39,369 nucleotides of DNA. Source: Actinomycetota bacterium (GTDB lineage Bacteria; Actinomycetota; UBA4738; HRBIN12). The notes beneath the pieces are model-generated. The model searched no databases. It had not been told where the DNA came from and saw nothing but the letters and a program-made list of their open reading frames with translations. Shown piece after piece: positions 7,688-16,445 of the stretch. A program made the position numbers and the translations under genes. Each line of letters begins with the position of its first letter. The stretch's first letter is position 1. The stretch spans positions 1 to 39,369 of the forward strand of contig VAXZ01000118.1 of assembly GCA_005885035.1 (NCBI GenBank). Direction: 5' to 3'.

Positions 7688-10159
7688 TCAGCCGTCGCCG
7701 GCTCGGACCGACTCGATCGAGTGCACGGGCGAGGGCATCCTGCTGTCGGGGCCCCGCATCGCCTTCCACAGGATCCGGTTCATCAGTCGCATCGGGATCA
7801 GGTCCGGGTCGGAGAAGTCGATCCGCAGCGACGCCGTGGCCATCGGGGTCCCGAAGGTGTTCTTGGCGAAGAGGGACACGCCGGGGACGACGGCCGTGTA
7901 CGGACGGAGGTTCGCGGTGCTGGAGAACGCCGCCGACATCGGGGTGGCGACCGCGTCGAACTGGCTCATCGGCGGAACGCCCAGGACCAGTTCCATGGTC
8001 CGCAGCACCGAGACCGACGAGTAGAAGGTGGAGTCGATAGCGCCCGTCTGGGTGTAGGGGCTGATCACTAACGCGGTCGACCGATGGGCGTCGACGTGAT
8101 CGGGCCCGTCCTGCGCGTCGTCCTCGACCGAGAAGATCGCGGTCGAGCCCCAGAAGGAGGAGTGCGACACGGCTTCGACCAGCCGGCCGAGCGCGAGATC
8201 GTTGTCGGCGACCATCGCATCGGGCCGCCGCGCCCGAGGGGTCGTGCCCGCGGTGTGGTCGCTCGGGAGATAGACGAACTGCATCGTCGGCATCGAACCG
8301 CGCGCCTGATACCCCTGGAACACGTGGAGCCAGCGGTCGATGCGCACCTGATCCGGCACCATGAGATCCCACCCCGGATATTGCGGGTCGGTGTGCCCGA
8401 GGAGCCCTGGGATCGAGGGCTGGAGGTCGACGGGGTTGTCGACGAAGAAGCCGAAGTTCCGGTACGGGACGCCCGCTGCAGCCAGCTGGTCCCAGAGGAA
8501 CCCCCGCCCCGGGTGCTCGCCGGGAAGGCCGGCCGTGGTCCCCTCGCCGAAGCCGCCGAAGTCGTACGGCCTGCCGTAGCCGTTGTAGTCGACCGGCCAG
8601 TTCCGCTGGATGTACCCGTTCGCGTACGCGCCCGTGGTCCAGCTCCATCCGTCGGCCGAGACCTCCGCGTCGGCGTAGAAGTTGTCGAAGGTCACGAAGC
8701 GGCGCGCGAGCGCATGCTGGTTCGGCGTCACGTCCTGCCCGAAGATGGCGAGCGACGGGTCACCGTTGCCCTTCCCGAGGTCGCCCAGGATCTGATCGTA
8801 GGTCCTGTTCTCCTTCATCACGTAGATCACGTGGGTGATCGGTGTGGCGTCGCCGGGCGCCGAAGGGATCACGCTGCCGCTGGGAACGGTGGGGGGCGCG
8901 CCGAACCGATCGTTCGCCGAGACCTGGGCCGTGTAGGCGGCGAGCTGGGCCGCATCGGGGACCGGGATCGTCGAGAGGGTCCCGTGCATGAACGCCGGCC
9001 AGTAGGTCGTGGGATCGAGGTGCGGACCGGCGCCGAGTCCCTTCATGTTGATCGCGAACAGCGTCCGTCCGGACGGGGCGACCGCGACGCCGCTCGGGTA
9101 CCAGGCCGTGGGGATCAGGCCGGCGACATGGTCCGGCATCGCTGCGCTCCCCAGTTCGACGACCGCGACGTCGTCGTCGCCGCCCATCGCGACGTACAGG
9201 GTCGTGCCGTCCGGGCTCACCGTGAGTCCGTCCGGCATCGCGCCGACCGGCGCAGCTGGGTACGGTCTCAGGTCGATCGTTCGAAGGACCGATCCGGTCG
9301 TGCCGTCCAGAACGGTGACGCTGTCGCCGTCGCCGTTCGCGACGTAGAGCTCGTTGCCGACCGGGTTCGCGACGATCGAGCAGGGGTGCATGCCCACCCC
9401 GACGGTTCTCACGACGGAGTCGGTGCTCGTGTCGATCACGCTGACGCTGCTCGCGCCCCAGTTGGTCACGAAGGCGCGGGTGCCGGCGGCGTTGAGCGCC
9501 ACCCCGTACGGCAGGTGGCCGACCGCGACGGTTGCGAGGACGGAACGCGAGGCGGGGTCGACGACGCGGAGGGTGTCGTCGAGGTTCCCCGCGACGTAGA
9601 GCCGGTTTCCGTTATCGCCGACCGCGATCCCGGCCGGCCATGCGTGGTCGTTGCCCCGGTTGCCGGTGAGCTTGATGTGCTGCGTCTCCGTGAGCGTCCG
9701 GCCGGTGATCCGGAACGCGTGGATCGCGCCGCCGGGTCCGTCGGACGCCCACGCGTGGCGCCCGTCCTGCGCGAAGGCGAGTCCCACGTAATACCCGGTC
9801 GGATGACCGCTCGCCCAATCCCACCATCCGTGGGACTTGGCTCCGGCGGCCGAGATCACTTGGAGGACTGCGCCCGTCGCGGGGTCGACCGCCGCCAGCG
9901 AGTGATGCGCGTAGCCCGCGTTCGCGACAAGCAGCAGGTTCCCGGTGGGGCTGATCGCGACGTCCATCGGCCACAACCCGAGGTTCGTCTGAGCGCCGGC
10001 CGGGGTCACGCGCCAGCCCTGGGGCGTGATGGCGGTTCCGTCGGGCTGGGGGCCCGCGGTGGGCGGCGTGGCTGCCGCCGCCATCGCAGCGACGGCCACG
10101 GAGAGCACCACCGCCGCGGCGACGGCCCGGAACGACCTGAGCCCCGATCCCCGACCCAC
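7688..10159 (-). CDS. Secreted YncE-type beta-propeller/phosphoesterase
   Basis: The product has 823 residues and three parts: a signal peptide (about 1–32, ending AAMAAAATPP), an N-terminal seven-bladed-type beta-propeller (about 60–400) with repeated YVTN-like units (RLYVAGNLDDTLRVVDPASR, RAFVTNWGASSVSVIDTSTD, ELYVANGDGDSVTVLDGTTG, TLYVAMGGDDDVAVVELGS), and a C-terminal phosphoesterase of the phospholipase C/AcpA group (about 465–770). The latter shows HVIYVMKENRTYDQILGDLG, the metal-site region near FDNFYADAEVSADGWSW, FSVEDDAQDGPDHVDAHR and ALVISPYTQTG. It is probably an extracellular or cell-wall phosphomono- or diesterase. GTG 10159 is used because GAGGAGG (complement within 10167–10174) is seven bases upstream, although the frame is open to 10240. 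It is transcribed toward the ABC permease, with a 102-base gap. Confidence 0.9.
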   Translation of the reverse strand: MGRGSGLRSFRAVAAAVVLSVAVAAMAAAATPPTAGPQPDGTAITPQGWRVTPAGAQTNLGLWPMDVAISPTGNLLLVANAGYAHHSLAAVDPATGAVLQVISAAGAKSHGWWDWASGHPTGYYVGLAFAQDGRHAWASDGPGGAIHAFRITGRTLTETQHIKLTGNRGNDHAWPAGIAVGDNGNRLYVAGNLDDTLRVVDPASRSVLATVAVGHLPYGVALNAAGTRAFVTNWGASSVSVIDTSTDSVVRTVGVGMHPCSIVANPVGNELYVANGDGDSVTVLDGTTGSVLRTIDLRPYPAAPVGAMPDGLTVSPDGTTLYVAMGGDDDVAVVELGSAAMPDHVAGLIPTAWYPSGVAVAPSGRTLFAINMKGLGAGPHLDPTTYWPAFMHGTLSTIPVPDAAQLAAYTAQVSANDRFGAPPTVPSGSVIPSAPGDATPITHVIYVMKENRTYDQILGDLGKGNGDPSLAIFGQDVTPNQHALARRFVTFDNFYADAEVSADGWSWTTGAYANGYIQRNWPVDYNGYGRPYDFGGFGEGTTAGLPGEHPGRGFLWDQLAAAGVPYRNFGFFVDNPVDLQPSIPGLLGHTDPQYPGWDLMVPDQVRIDRWLHVFQGYQARGSMPTMQFVYLPSDHTAGTTPRARRPDAMVADNDLALGRLVEAVSHSSFWGSTAIFSVEDDAQDGPDHVDAHRSTALVISPYTQTGAIDSTFYSSVSVLRTMELVLGVPPMSQFDAVATPMSAAFSSTANLRPYTAVVPGVSLFAKNTFGTPMATASLRIDFSDPDLIPMRLMNRILWKAMRGPDSRMPSPVHSIESVRAGDG

Positions 10160-10264
10160 CGTGAGGCCCTCCTCGGCCGGACGTCCGGTCCTGGACTCCC
10201 GCTTATAGCACGGGGGGGTCGCTCGGTGGTACCGGCGCACGTCGGTGCGGCGGCTGCCCGCGGC

Positions 10265-10702
10265 TCAGGTCTCGGAGAGCGGCAATCTGGCGACCGCATC
10301 GCGGAGCGCCTCGAGGTCGGCGCGGGCAAGCGACAGGAGCTCGGGCGGCGGCTCGAAGAGCGCATCCAGCAGCAGCCGTTTGACCTGGGCTCCGCGAGGC
10401 GTCAGGACGACGAGCTTCACGCGACGATCACCGGGACGAGGACGGCGTTCGGCCAACCCGTGCTCCTCCAGCCGGTCGACGATCCAGGTGGCGTTGGACG
10501 CATCGCACATCCAGCTGTCGGCCAGCGCGCTCATCGTTGTGCCTTCATCTTCGGACAACAGGTGGAGCGCCTTCGCATCGTTGGGGGTCAGGCCGTGCTC
10601 GCCGATGATCCGCGATCGATGGCGGGCGGTCTCGAAGAAGAAGCGCGCGAGCGGGCGCCACGCCGCCGCTGCGAGGTCTTCGTTCGTCAGCACCCGTGCC
10701 AT
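10265..10702 (-). CDS. MarR-family transcriptional regulator
   Basis: The product has 145 residues, the usual MarR length. The winged-helix core is visible as HGLTPNDAKALHLLSEDEGTTMSALADSWMCDASNATWIVDRLEEHGLAERRPRPGDRRVKLVVLTPRG when split into its parts: helix 3 (MSALADSWMCD), recognition helix (ASNATWIVDRLEEHGL) and wing (RRPRPGDRRVKLVVLT). Long helices at both ends would form the dimer interface. ATG 10702 puts the protein start where family members begin; an upstream ATG at 10774 would add 24 atypical residues and overlap the operator-like palindrome. The gene diverges from a DrrAB-type exporter, a common arrangement in which the regulator represses the pump until a drug-like ligand binds. 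Confidence 0.9.
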   Translation of the reverse strand: MARVLTNEDLAAAAWRPLARFFFETARHRSRIIGEHGLTPNDAKALHLLSEDEGTTMSALADSWMCDASNATWIVDRLEEHGLAERRPRPGDRRVKLVVLTPRGAQVKRLLLDALFEPPPELLSLARADLEALRDAVARLPLSET

Positions 10703-10767
10703 GCGGTCATCGTAGCCCAACGACCACCGAACCTCCAAGCGTCTCCACCATGCCTGCGTTTCGATAG

Positions 10768-10781
10768 TTGACATAGTTCAA
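10768..10781. promoter_or_regulatory. MarR-type operator/-35 region for the DrrAB genes
   Basis: TTGA-CATAGT-TCAA is an inverted repeat of the size and base composition seen in many MarR operators, in the 129-base space between the MarR gene and the exporter. Its first six bases, TTGACA, are also a consensus -35 hexamer reading toward the exporter, so a bound repressor would block that promoter. No convincing -10 was found at the right distance. It is an unusually AT-rich patch in this GC-rich window. Confidence 0.5.
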
Positions 10782-10831
10782 GTATCTGTGGGAGGGTGTC
10801 GGCTCCGCGAGCGACACAGGAGGGTGGACCG

Positions 10832-11809
10832 GTGGCCAGCCAGACCGCGATCGTCGTCGAGAACCTGACCAAACGCTTCGGGAGCGTCGAGGCGCTCGCC
10901 GGCGTCGATCTCGAGGTCGAGAGCGGCACCGTGTTCGGGTTGCTCGGACCGAACGGTGCGGGCAAGACCACCGCGATCCGCATCCTCACCACGATCCTTC
11001 GGCCGGACGGCGGCCGGGCCGAGGTGCTGGGCTTTGACGTCGTGCGGGACGCGCAGAAGGTTCGGCTCCGCATCGGCATGGCCGGGCAGTTCGCAGCGGT
11101 CGACGCCTTGCTGACGGGTCGCGAGAACCTCCGGCTGGTCGGCAAGGTCGCGCAGATGCCGCGGGATCTCATCATGCCCAGGGCCGACGAGCTTCTGGAT
11201 CGGTTCGAGCTGACGGACGCCGCCGATCGGCCCGCTCGGACCTATTCGGGAGGTATGCGGCGGCGGCTCGACATCGCCGCCGCCCTCGTCGCCCGCCCGC
11301 CCGTGCTCTTCTTGGACGAGCCCACCACCGGGCTCGACCTTCACAGTCGCAACGAGCTGTGGACCATGATCAAAGAGCTCGTGGCCGAGGGCACGACCCT
11401 GCTCCTCACGACGCAGTACCTGGAGGAGGCGGATCGACTCGCCGGCCGGATCGCTGTGATCGATGGGGGACAGGTGATCGCGGAGGGCACCCCCTCGGAC
11501 CTGAAGGCGGGCCTCGGCCGCAGCGTGATCGAGCTCTCGATGGCGGATGAGACCGACGCCTTCCGCGCGGAGCGCGCCCTCTCGCACCTCGGCCGGCCGG
11601 AGCTCGATGGCACGATCCTTCGCCTGCCGGGCAGCGTTGCCGGTGGCGCCATGGAGGTGCTCCGCTCGCTCGACGGCGCCGACCTCGAGCCCGACACTCT
11701 CATGGTCCGCGAACCCAGCCTCGACGACGTCTTCCTCCAACTGACCGGACACAAAGCCGAGCGGACCGAACCCGAGGATGCAACCGTTCCCGTAGGAGGT
11801 GCCCGATGA
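10832..11809 (+). CDS. ABC exporter ATPase, DrrA type
   Basis: The product has 325 residues: an ABC ATPase (about 1–230) with Walker A GPNGAGKTTAIRIL, Q-loop at GMAGQFAAVDALLTGRENL, signature YSGGMRRRLDIAAAL, Walker B PVLFLDEPTTGLD and H-loop LLTTQYLEEAD, plus the ~90-residue C-terminal extension typical of DrrA/CcmA-like drug-efflux ATPases, ending EPSLDDVFLQLTGHKAE. GTG 10832 is chosen because AGGAGGG (10818–10824) lies seven bases upstream; an earlier GTG at 10796 is in frame but has no ribosome site. The stop overlaps the permease ATG by four bases (ATGA), so the two subunits are translationally coupled. Likely exports a hydrophobic or drug-like compound; MarR control is inferred from the neighbouring divergent gene. 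Confidence 0.93.
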   Translation: MASQTAIVVENLTKRFGSVEALAGVDLEVESGTVFGLLGPNGAGKTTAIRILTTILRPDGGRAEVLGFDVVRDAQKVRLRIGMAGQFAAVDALLTGRENLRLVGKVAQMPRDLIMPRADELLDRFELTDAADRPARTYSGGMRRRLDIAAALVARPPVLFLDEPTTGLDLHSRNELWTMIKELVAEGTTLLLTTQYLEEADRLAGRIAVIDGGQVIAEGTPSDLKAGLGRSVIELSMADETDAFRAERALSHLGRPELDGTILRLPGSVAGGAMEVLRSLDGADLEPDTLMVREPSLDDVFLQLTGHKAERTEPEDATVPVGGAR

Positions 11810-12642
11810 GTCGAACCGCAGCGATCCCGTTCACGATCCCGGACGAACGGCGGGGCTTCGGTCGCATCGGTGGCGCGATCTCCGACGGGCTCGCGCTCTG
11901 GCAGCGGAACCTGATCGGGCTCCGGCGAACGCCACAGACCCTTGTGTTCTCGACGCTCCAGCCCGTGATCTTCGTCCTGCTCTTCCGCTACGTCTTCGGG
12001 GGCGCGGTATCGCAGACGCTTAACGTGCCCTACGTCGACTACCTGATGCCTGGGATCTTCTGTCAGATGGTGGTCTTCGGCGCCATGCTGACCGCGGTCG
12101 GACTGGCGGCCGACCTCAAGAGTGGGATGCTCGAGCGGTTCCACTCGTTGCCGATGTCGCGCTCCGCCGTGCTGGCGGGACGCACGACCGCCGATCTCAC
12201 GCGCAACTTCTTCGTGGTGATCCTGGTGAGCATCATCGGGTTCATCGTCGGGTTCCGCATCCACACGAGCGTGTTCGGGTTCCTCGCCGGGATGGCGCTG
12301 GTCCTGCTGTTCGGGTACGCACTGTCGTGGGTGTTCGCGACCGTGGGGCTCGCGGTGGGCGACCCCGAGACGGCGCAGGCTGCCTCGTTCCCGGTGATGG
12401 CGCCACTCGTATTCGCCTCGTCCGCGTTCGTCGCCGTCGCGACGATGCCAGGATGGCTCCGGCCCTTCGCCGAGCATCAGCCGGTCTCGGTGACCGCCTC
12501 CGCCGTCCGAGCGCTCATGATCGGCAACACGACGCCCGGCACGTCGACGGCAACCTACGTGTGGCAAGCGCTCGCATGGTTGATCCTCCTGATCGTCGTG
12601 TTCGCTCCGGTCGCCGTGCGCCAGTACCGCAAGGCCGTGTAG
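11806..12642 (+). CDS. ABC-2 type exporter permease, DrrB type
   Basis: The product has 278 residues with six predicted membrane helices in the ABC-2 permease plan. Signs are QRNLIGLRRTPQTLVFSTLQ before helix 1, VIFVLLFRYVFGGAV, the coupling region YLMPGIFCQMVVFGAM, KSGMLERFHSLPMSRSAVLAG, and the late AEHQPVSVTASAVRALM loop seen in daunorubicin-resistance permeases. It begins inside the last codons of the ATPase gene, with AGGAGGT (11794–11800) five bases upstream. Together they form a 2+2 exporter in the cytoplasmic membrane. The following gene is convergent. Confidence 0.93.
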   Translation: MSRTAAIPFTIPDERRGFGRIGGAISDGLALWQRNLIGLRRTPQTLVFSTLQPVIFVLLFRYVFGGAVSQTLNVPYVDYLMPGIFCQMVVFGAMLTAVGLAADLKSGMLERFHSLPMSRSAVLAGRTTADLTRNFFVVILVSIIGFIVGFRIHTSVFGFLAGMALVLLFGYALSWVFATVGLAVGDPETAQAASFPVMAPLVFASSAFVAVATMPGWLRPFAEHQPVSVTASAVRALMIGNTTPGTSTATYVWQALAWLILLIVVFAPVAVRQYRKAV

Positions 12643-12665
12643 CGGCGCGACGGACAGGGCCAGGA

Positions 12666-13961
12666 TCATCCTCCCGTGACGGAGATCCGAGCGCGCGCCA
12701 GGATGCGGACGATCGCGTCCTCGTACGGCTCGGCCTCACCCGACCCGTACGTGGACGTGAGGATCGAGAACGCGACGCTCGTACCGGCGGCGGTTCGGAC
12801 GTACCCCGAGAGCGCCGACGCCGGCCGGACGAAGAGCGTCCCGCTCTTCGCGCGGAGCCGGATCCCGGCGAGCCGATCCGAGAGCGTGCCCTGGCCGGGA
12901 GTGGGGAGGGACCGGACGAACGCTCGACCCCATGACGCCCGCCGCGCGTCGAGCAGCAGGGTGACGATGCCGAGCGGGCTCGTCCGATCCTGATCGGACA
13001 AGCCCGACCCGTCCCGGACGCTCGCCCGCACGTGCCATCCGCGCGTCCACGCGCGGATGGCACGCGCCCCCGCCGCGGTGGAGCCAGTCCCCTCGACGCG
13101 CACGCCGAGCGCCTTCGTCAGCATCTCGGCGATGAAGTTGACCGAGTCGTGGTTCTGGGTGCGCAGGAGCGACGCGAGCGGTGCCGAGCGGATCCGGGCC
13201 AGTGGGCGCAGGTGGTCGGGGGCGCGCCCAGCGACCGCGCCGCCGCCCACTCTGACCCCGAGTGCGACGAGCGTGGTCCGCAGCGTCGAGGCGGCGCGCC
13301 GCTCGGGTGAGCCGGGGTCGCGGTTGCCGTCGATCGCGAGCGCGGTCGGGCGGGTGACGTAGCTTCGCGAGATCCCCGGGAGCCAGCCCGGCGCCCACCA
13401 GCCCCGATCGAACGCGGAGGTGTCGCCCACGATCGAGCCCGTGATCCGCCTGATCCCGAGCGCATGGAGCCGCGCGGCCAGCGTGGCCAGCCGTGCCGCG
13501 GTCAGTTCGGGATCACCTGCACCGATCAACCAGAGGTCGCCGCGGAGGAGGCCGCCGCGGACGCGTGCGTCCGCGGCGGCCACGGTCGGGAACCGGTGGC
13601 GCGGCCCGAACACGTCGAGCGTCGCCATCGACGTGAGGAGCTTCTCGTTCGACGCAAGGACGCGGGAGGCGCGTCCTCGATGGAGGTAGACGATCCGGTC
13701 GCCCAGCCCCACGGCGACCGCGACGTCCCGCCCCGCGACCACGTGGTCGATCGCGGCAGTCCACGGCGCGTCGACGGGTCGGAGCCGCGCCCTGGGAGTT
13801 CCCGGTGGGACCGCCGTTGCGGGTGTCGACGATGCGATCGTCGATGGCGGTGCCGCGGTGGGATATCCGGAGGGCGGGCCGGACGGGGGGATGCGTGAGG
13901 CGGCCGTGCAGGCCACGAGCACCAGGGCGGCGCTGCCTCGCCACGCACGGATACGGCGCAT
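12666..13961 (-). CDS. dacB: PBP4-family D-Ala-D-Ala carboxypeptidase lipoprotein
   Basis: The product has 431 residues and looks like a peptidase family S13 enzyme (DacB/PBP4), which trims or cleaves peptidoglycan cross-links outside the membrane. The N-terminus has a lipobox-like LVAC with Cys18, then a Pro/Ser/Thr-rich linker to about residue 60. Catalytic motifs are all present: S104-NE-K107 in VLASNEKLLTS (SxxK), SVN in HDSVNFIAEML (SxN), and KSG in RAKSGTLF (the KTG box with Ser). Other family marks are LWLIGAGDPELT, GSIVGDTSAFDRG, and RDGSGLSDQDRTSP. Frame remains open upstream to 14351 but that part overlaps the divergent membrane gene and is not protein-like. The KSG variant also occurs in other carboxypeptidases. 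Confidence 0.88.
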   Translation of the reverse strand: MRRIRAWRGSAALVLVACTAASRIPPSGPPSGYPTAAPPSTIASSTPATAVPPGTPRARLRPVDAPWTAAIDHVVAGRDVAVAVGLGDRIVYLHRGRASRVLASNEKLLTSMATLDVFGPRHRFPTVAAADARVRGGLLRGDLWLIGAGDPELTAARLATLAARLHALGIRRITGSIVGDTSAFDRGWWAPGWLPGISRSYVTRPTALAIDGNRDPGSPERRAASTLRTTLVALGVRVGGGAVAGRAPDHLRPLARIRSAPLASLLRTQNHDSVNFIAEMLTKALGVRVEGTGSTAAGARAIRAWTRGWHVRASVRDGSGLSDQDRTSPLGIVTLLLDARRASWGRAFVRSLPTPGQGTLSDRLAGIRLRAKSGTLFVRPASALSGYVRTAAGTSVAFSILTSTYGSGEAEPYEDAIVRILARARISVTGG

Positions 13962-13972
13962 CGCAGGGGTCG

Positions 13973-13982
13973 AGGCTACGCT
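13973..13982. promoter_or_regulatory. Overlapping divergent -10 hexamers
   Basis: On the plus strand TACGCT (13977–13982) ends six bases before ATG 13989. On the minus strand TAGCCT (complement of 13973–13978) ends eleven bases before ATG 13961. The two hexamers share the central TA. Neither gene has a clear Shine-Dalgarno site in this 27-base gap. The same arrangement recurs at 38307–38316. Confidence 0.5.
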
Positions 13983-13988
13983 TCGGTC

Positions 13989-14534
13989 ATGATCGCTGCC
14001 CAGTGGTTCTTCATCGTCTTCCGGATCCTGCACATCGGTGCGGGGGTCGCGTGGGTGGGTTCGGTCTTCTTCCTGGTCATGTTCGTCCAGCCGAGCGCTG
14101 CCGCGATCGCCCCGGCGGGCGCGCCGTTCATGGCCGAGTTGCTCGGCGCCCGGCGACTCGTGGACCGCATCCTGATCATCGCGAGCGTCACGATCGTGGC
14201 GGGGCTGATCCTGTACCTGCGTGACATGAACGACGCGGGCGGCTTCGGCGACTTCCTCGGCACGAACTACGGGGTGGCGATGACGATCGGGGGGGTGACG
14301 GCGATCGCGGCGTTCCTCGTCGGACTGTTCGGCACGCGCCCCGCCGTGCAACGGTTGCTGGCCCTCGGCCGAGAGATCGCGTCCTCGGAGGGCCCCCCGA
14401 GTCCCGATCTGCCCGCCGAGGTCCCGACCCTCCAGGTCCCGGCCCTCCAGGACCTGACCAAGATCCTCGCGAGGATCAGTCTGGGCTTGCTCGGCATCAC
14501 GATCATCGCGATGGCGACGGCGCGGTATTGGTGA
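13989..14534 (+). CDS. Four-helix integral membrane protein, DUF2269/CopD-like
   Basis: The product has 181 residues with four hydrophobic helices (about 5–30, 58–78, 93–115 and 158–178). The start WFFIVFRILHIGAGVAWVGS, with a His in helix 1 followed by WVGS, resembles the DUF2269 and CopD-like membrane families, where such His residues can bind haem or metal. A Pro-rich loop lies at about 133–152. The gene starts as a probable leaderless message: TACGCT is six bases before ATG. It diverges from the PBP4 gene and may share its promoter region. Function unknown. Confidence 0.75.
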   Translation: MIAAQWFFIVFRILHIGAGVAWVGSVFFLVMFVQPSAAAIAPAGAPFMAELLGARRLVDRILIIASVTIVAGLILYLRDMNDAGGFGDFLGTNYGVAMTIGGVTAIAAFLVGLFGTRPAVQRLLALGREIASSEGPPSPDLPAEVPTLQVPALQDLTKILARISLGLLGITIIAMATARYW

Positions 14535-14581
14535 GACCAGGGCCAGGACCCGATGTACAGGATCCGGGGAACTCGTAGAAC

Positions 14582-16342
14582 TCAGAGCTTGAACGAGAGC
14601 GTGCGCTTGTTCGGAGCGTGGGTCGTGTTGCCGGCGTACCGTACGACGAACCGATAGGCGCCGGCGGCCGGCCGCTTGAACGAGGCGACGTACGCCGCGT
14701 CGAGGATGCCGTCGAGGTTCCGATCCAGGAGACCCTTGGCGCCGACGGTCTTGGTGGACACGACCACGTACTTCCGTCCGACCTTGTGCAGGAGGCTGAC
14801 CTTGATCATCATCCCGCCGATCGCCGACTCGATCAGGCCCTTGGCCTTGATCGCGGTCCGTCCCTTCACCAGCTTCGTCGTGAGCGTCGTGGGGATCTTG
14901 TCGTCATCCGTGATCGTCCCGGCGGCCGTGCCCCCGACGATCGTCGCTCCCACAGGGTTCGACAGCGTGAGCGTGAAGTTCTCGTTCGGCTCGTACTTCG
15001 TGTCACCGAGGACGCTCACCGCGATCGATCCGGAGGACTGACCCGCCGGGATCGTGAGCGTGCCGGACGCCGCGGTGTAATCGGAACCTGCGGTAGCCGT
15101 GCCATCGGACGTGGTGTAGTCAACCGTCACGTCTGAACCCGAGACGGGGGCCATCGCGACGGTGAAAGTGAGTGGGCTCGTGCCCGAGTTGCCTTCGAGC
15201 ATGCTCGTGTCGCTAACGGCCAGCTTGGGACCGACGTTGTCGTCATTCGTGATCGTGCCCGTCGCGACGCTGGACCCCAGGTCGGCGTTGAAGGGCGCGG
15301 TGAGCGTCACTGTGAGCGTTTCGTTGCCCTCGACCTGGATGTCGCTGTTCACGGTGACATCGATCTGCTTCGAGGTCTCGCCAGCAGCGAAGACCAGCGT
15401 GCCGGACGTGGCGGCGTAGTCGCTGACCGCCGTCGCGGTGCCATCGGACGTTGCGTAATCGACATCCACCTCGCGCCCGCTTGGACCGGAGAGCGTGACC
15501 GGGAGGGAGAGGGTGGTCGTGCCGATGTCGCCCTCGAGCACCGATGCGTTCGCGACCGACACGGTGGGGTCAGGGTCGTCGTTCTGGATCGTCGCGGTCC
15601 CGGTTGCGTCGGCGATCGCGATCCCACCGGTCGCGTTCGAAAGGTTCAGGGTGAAGGTCTCGTCGTCTTCGGCGAGTGAGTCGTCGATGATCGTCACGGC
15701 GACCGTCTTCGAGGTCTCTCCGGGATTGAACGTGAGCGTGCCCGAGTCCGATGAGTAGTCGGAGCCCGCTATCGCGGTGCCGTCGGCGGTCGCGTAGCCG
15801 ACGCTCACGGCCGTGCTGTTCGCGTTCGTGAGCAGCACGCCCAACGTGAAGGTTCCGCTCGCCTCGGCGCCCACGACGTCGGTGACGACGAGCGAGGGAG
15901 GACCCTCGTTGTCGTAGATGGTCCCGATGCCCTGGGCGTCCGCGATCGTGGCGTTGACTGGGCTCGAGAGGTTGACCGCGAAGGTCTCCGTCCCTTCGGT
16001 CATCGTGTCGCCGAGGATCGGGATACCGACGGTCGCGCATCGGCACCCGCCGTTCGTGAGAGGGACGGTGCCGGATGATGCGGTGTAGTCCGCTCCGGCG
16101 GTCGCCGTCACGTCGGCCGTCGCGTAGTGCACCGAAGGCGCCGTGCCGCCCTTGGAGCCGCTCCACGAGATCGTGAACGTCATGGTCTTCTGGCCGCTGT
16201 CGCCCTCAACGATCGATGCGTCGTTGATCCGGATCGACTTCTGGCGGGCCGCCAGGGCCGGCGTCGCGGTGACGAGCGGGATCAGGCCGACAACGACCAG
16301 GATCGCTGCTCCGCGTGCGATGTGCCTCCCGAGGTTCTTCAT
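14582..16342 (-). CDS. Secreted protein with four Calx-beta repeats
   Basis: The product has 586 residues: a signal peptide (about 1–32, GAAILVVVGLIPLVTATPALA), then four tandem Calx-beta domains of about 110 residues. Each shows the same marks: VxEGxxG near the start, a YATxDGTA-type strand, ATAGSDY, SGTLTF/IPAG, and ending with ATGTIxNDD. The C-terminal ~90 residues form a different all-beta domain ending THAPNKRTLSFKL, with a DRNLDGILDAAY segment that looks like a single Ca-binding loop. Calx-beta modules bind calcium through clustered Asp/Glu and occur in surface adhesins. Repeat 1 is divergent and holds a CRC cysteine pair in NGGCRCATVGIPI, absent from the others. ATG 16342 gives the signal peptide directly. 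No sorting signal is seen, so it is probably released or held by the wall. Confidence 0.88.
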   Translation of the reverse strand: MKNLGRHIARGAAILVVVGLIPLVTATPALAARQKSIRINDASIVEGDSGQKTMTFTISWSGSKGGTAPSVHYATADVTATAGADYTASSGTVPLTNGGCRCATVGIPILGDTMTEGTETFAVNLSSPVNATIADAQGIGTIYDNEGPPSLVVTDVVGAEASGTFTLGVLLTNANSTAVSVGYATADGTAIAGSDYSSDSGTLTFNPGETSKTVAVTIIDDSLAEDDETFTLNLSNATGGIAIADATGTATIQNDDPDPTVSVANASVLEGDIGTTTLSLPVTLSGPSGREVDVDYATSDGTATAVSDYAATSGTLVFAAGETSKQIDVTVNSDIQVEGNETLTVTLTAPFNADLGSSVATGTITNDDNVGPKLAVSDTSMLEGNSGTSPLTFTVAMAPVSGSDVTVDYTTSDGTATAGSDYTAASGTLTIPAGQSSGSIAVSVLGDTKYEPNENFTLTLSNPVGATIVGGTAAGTITDDDKIPTTLTTKLVKGRTAIKAKGLIESAIGGMMIKVSLLHKVGRKYVVVSTKTVGAKGLLDRNLDGILDAAYVASFKRPAAGAYRFVVRYAGNTTHAPNKRTLSFKL

Positions 16343-16430
16343 ACCCGTGGTGTCGGCAGGTTGGGGGATATCGCTGCATACCCGAGGGGGATGGAAAGGC
16401 TGTACCTGAACGCCGGTAGGCATCCTCCGA

Positions 16431-16436
16431 TACCGT
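16431..16436 (+). promoter_or_regulatory. -10 hexamer for a probable leaderless start (VWA gene)
   Basis: TACCGT ends nine bases before ATG 16446 and no Shine-Dalgarno lies between them, which suggests transcription starts at or next to the start codon. Confidence 0.4.
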
Positions 16437-16445
16437 TAGCGGCCC

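Noticed and set aside
8084-10771. Very long open frame on the plus strand (about 895 codons)
   Set aside because: It is the shadow of the beta-propeller/phosphoesterase gene in GC-rich DNA; the translation is low-complexity Arg/Asp/Gly and matches no family.
13962-14351. N-terminal extension of the PBP4 frame to 14351 (561 residues)
   Set aside because: It lies antisense to the four-helix membrane gene, is rich in Asp/Arg/His without domain character, and the lipobox-type signal starts at 13961.
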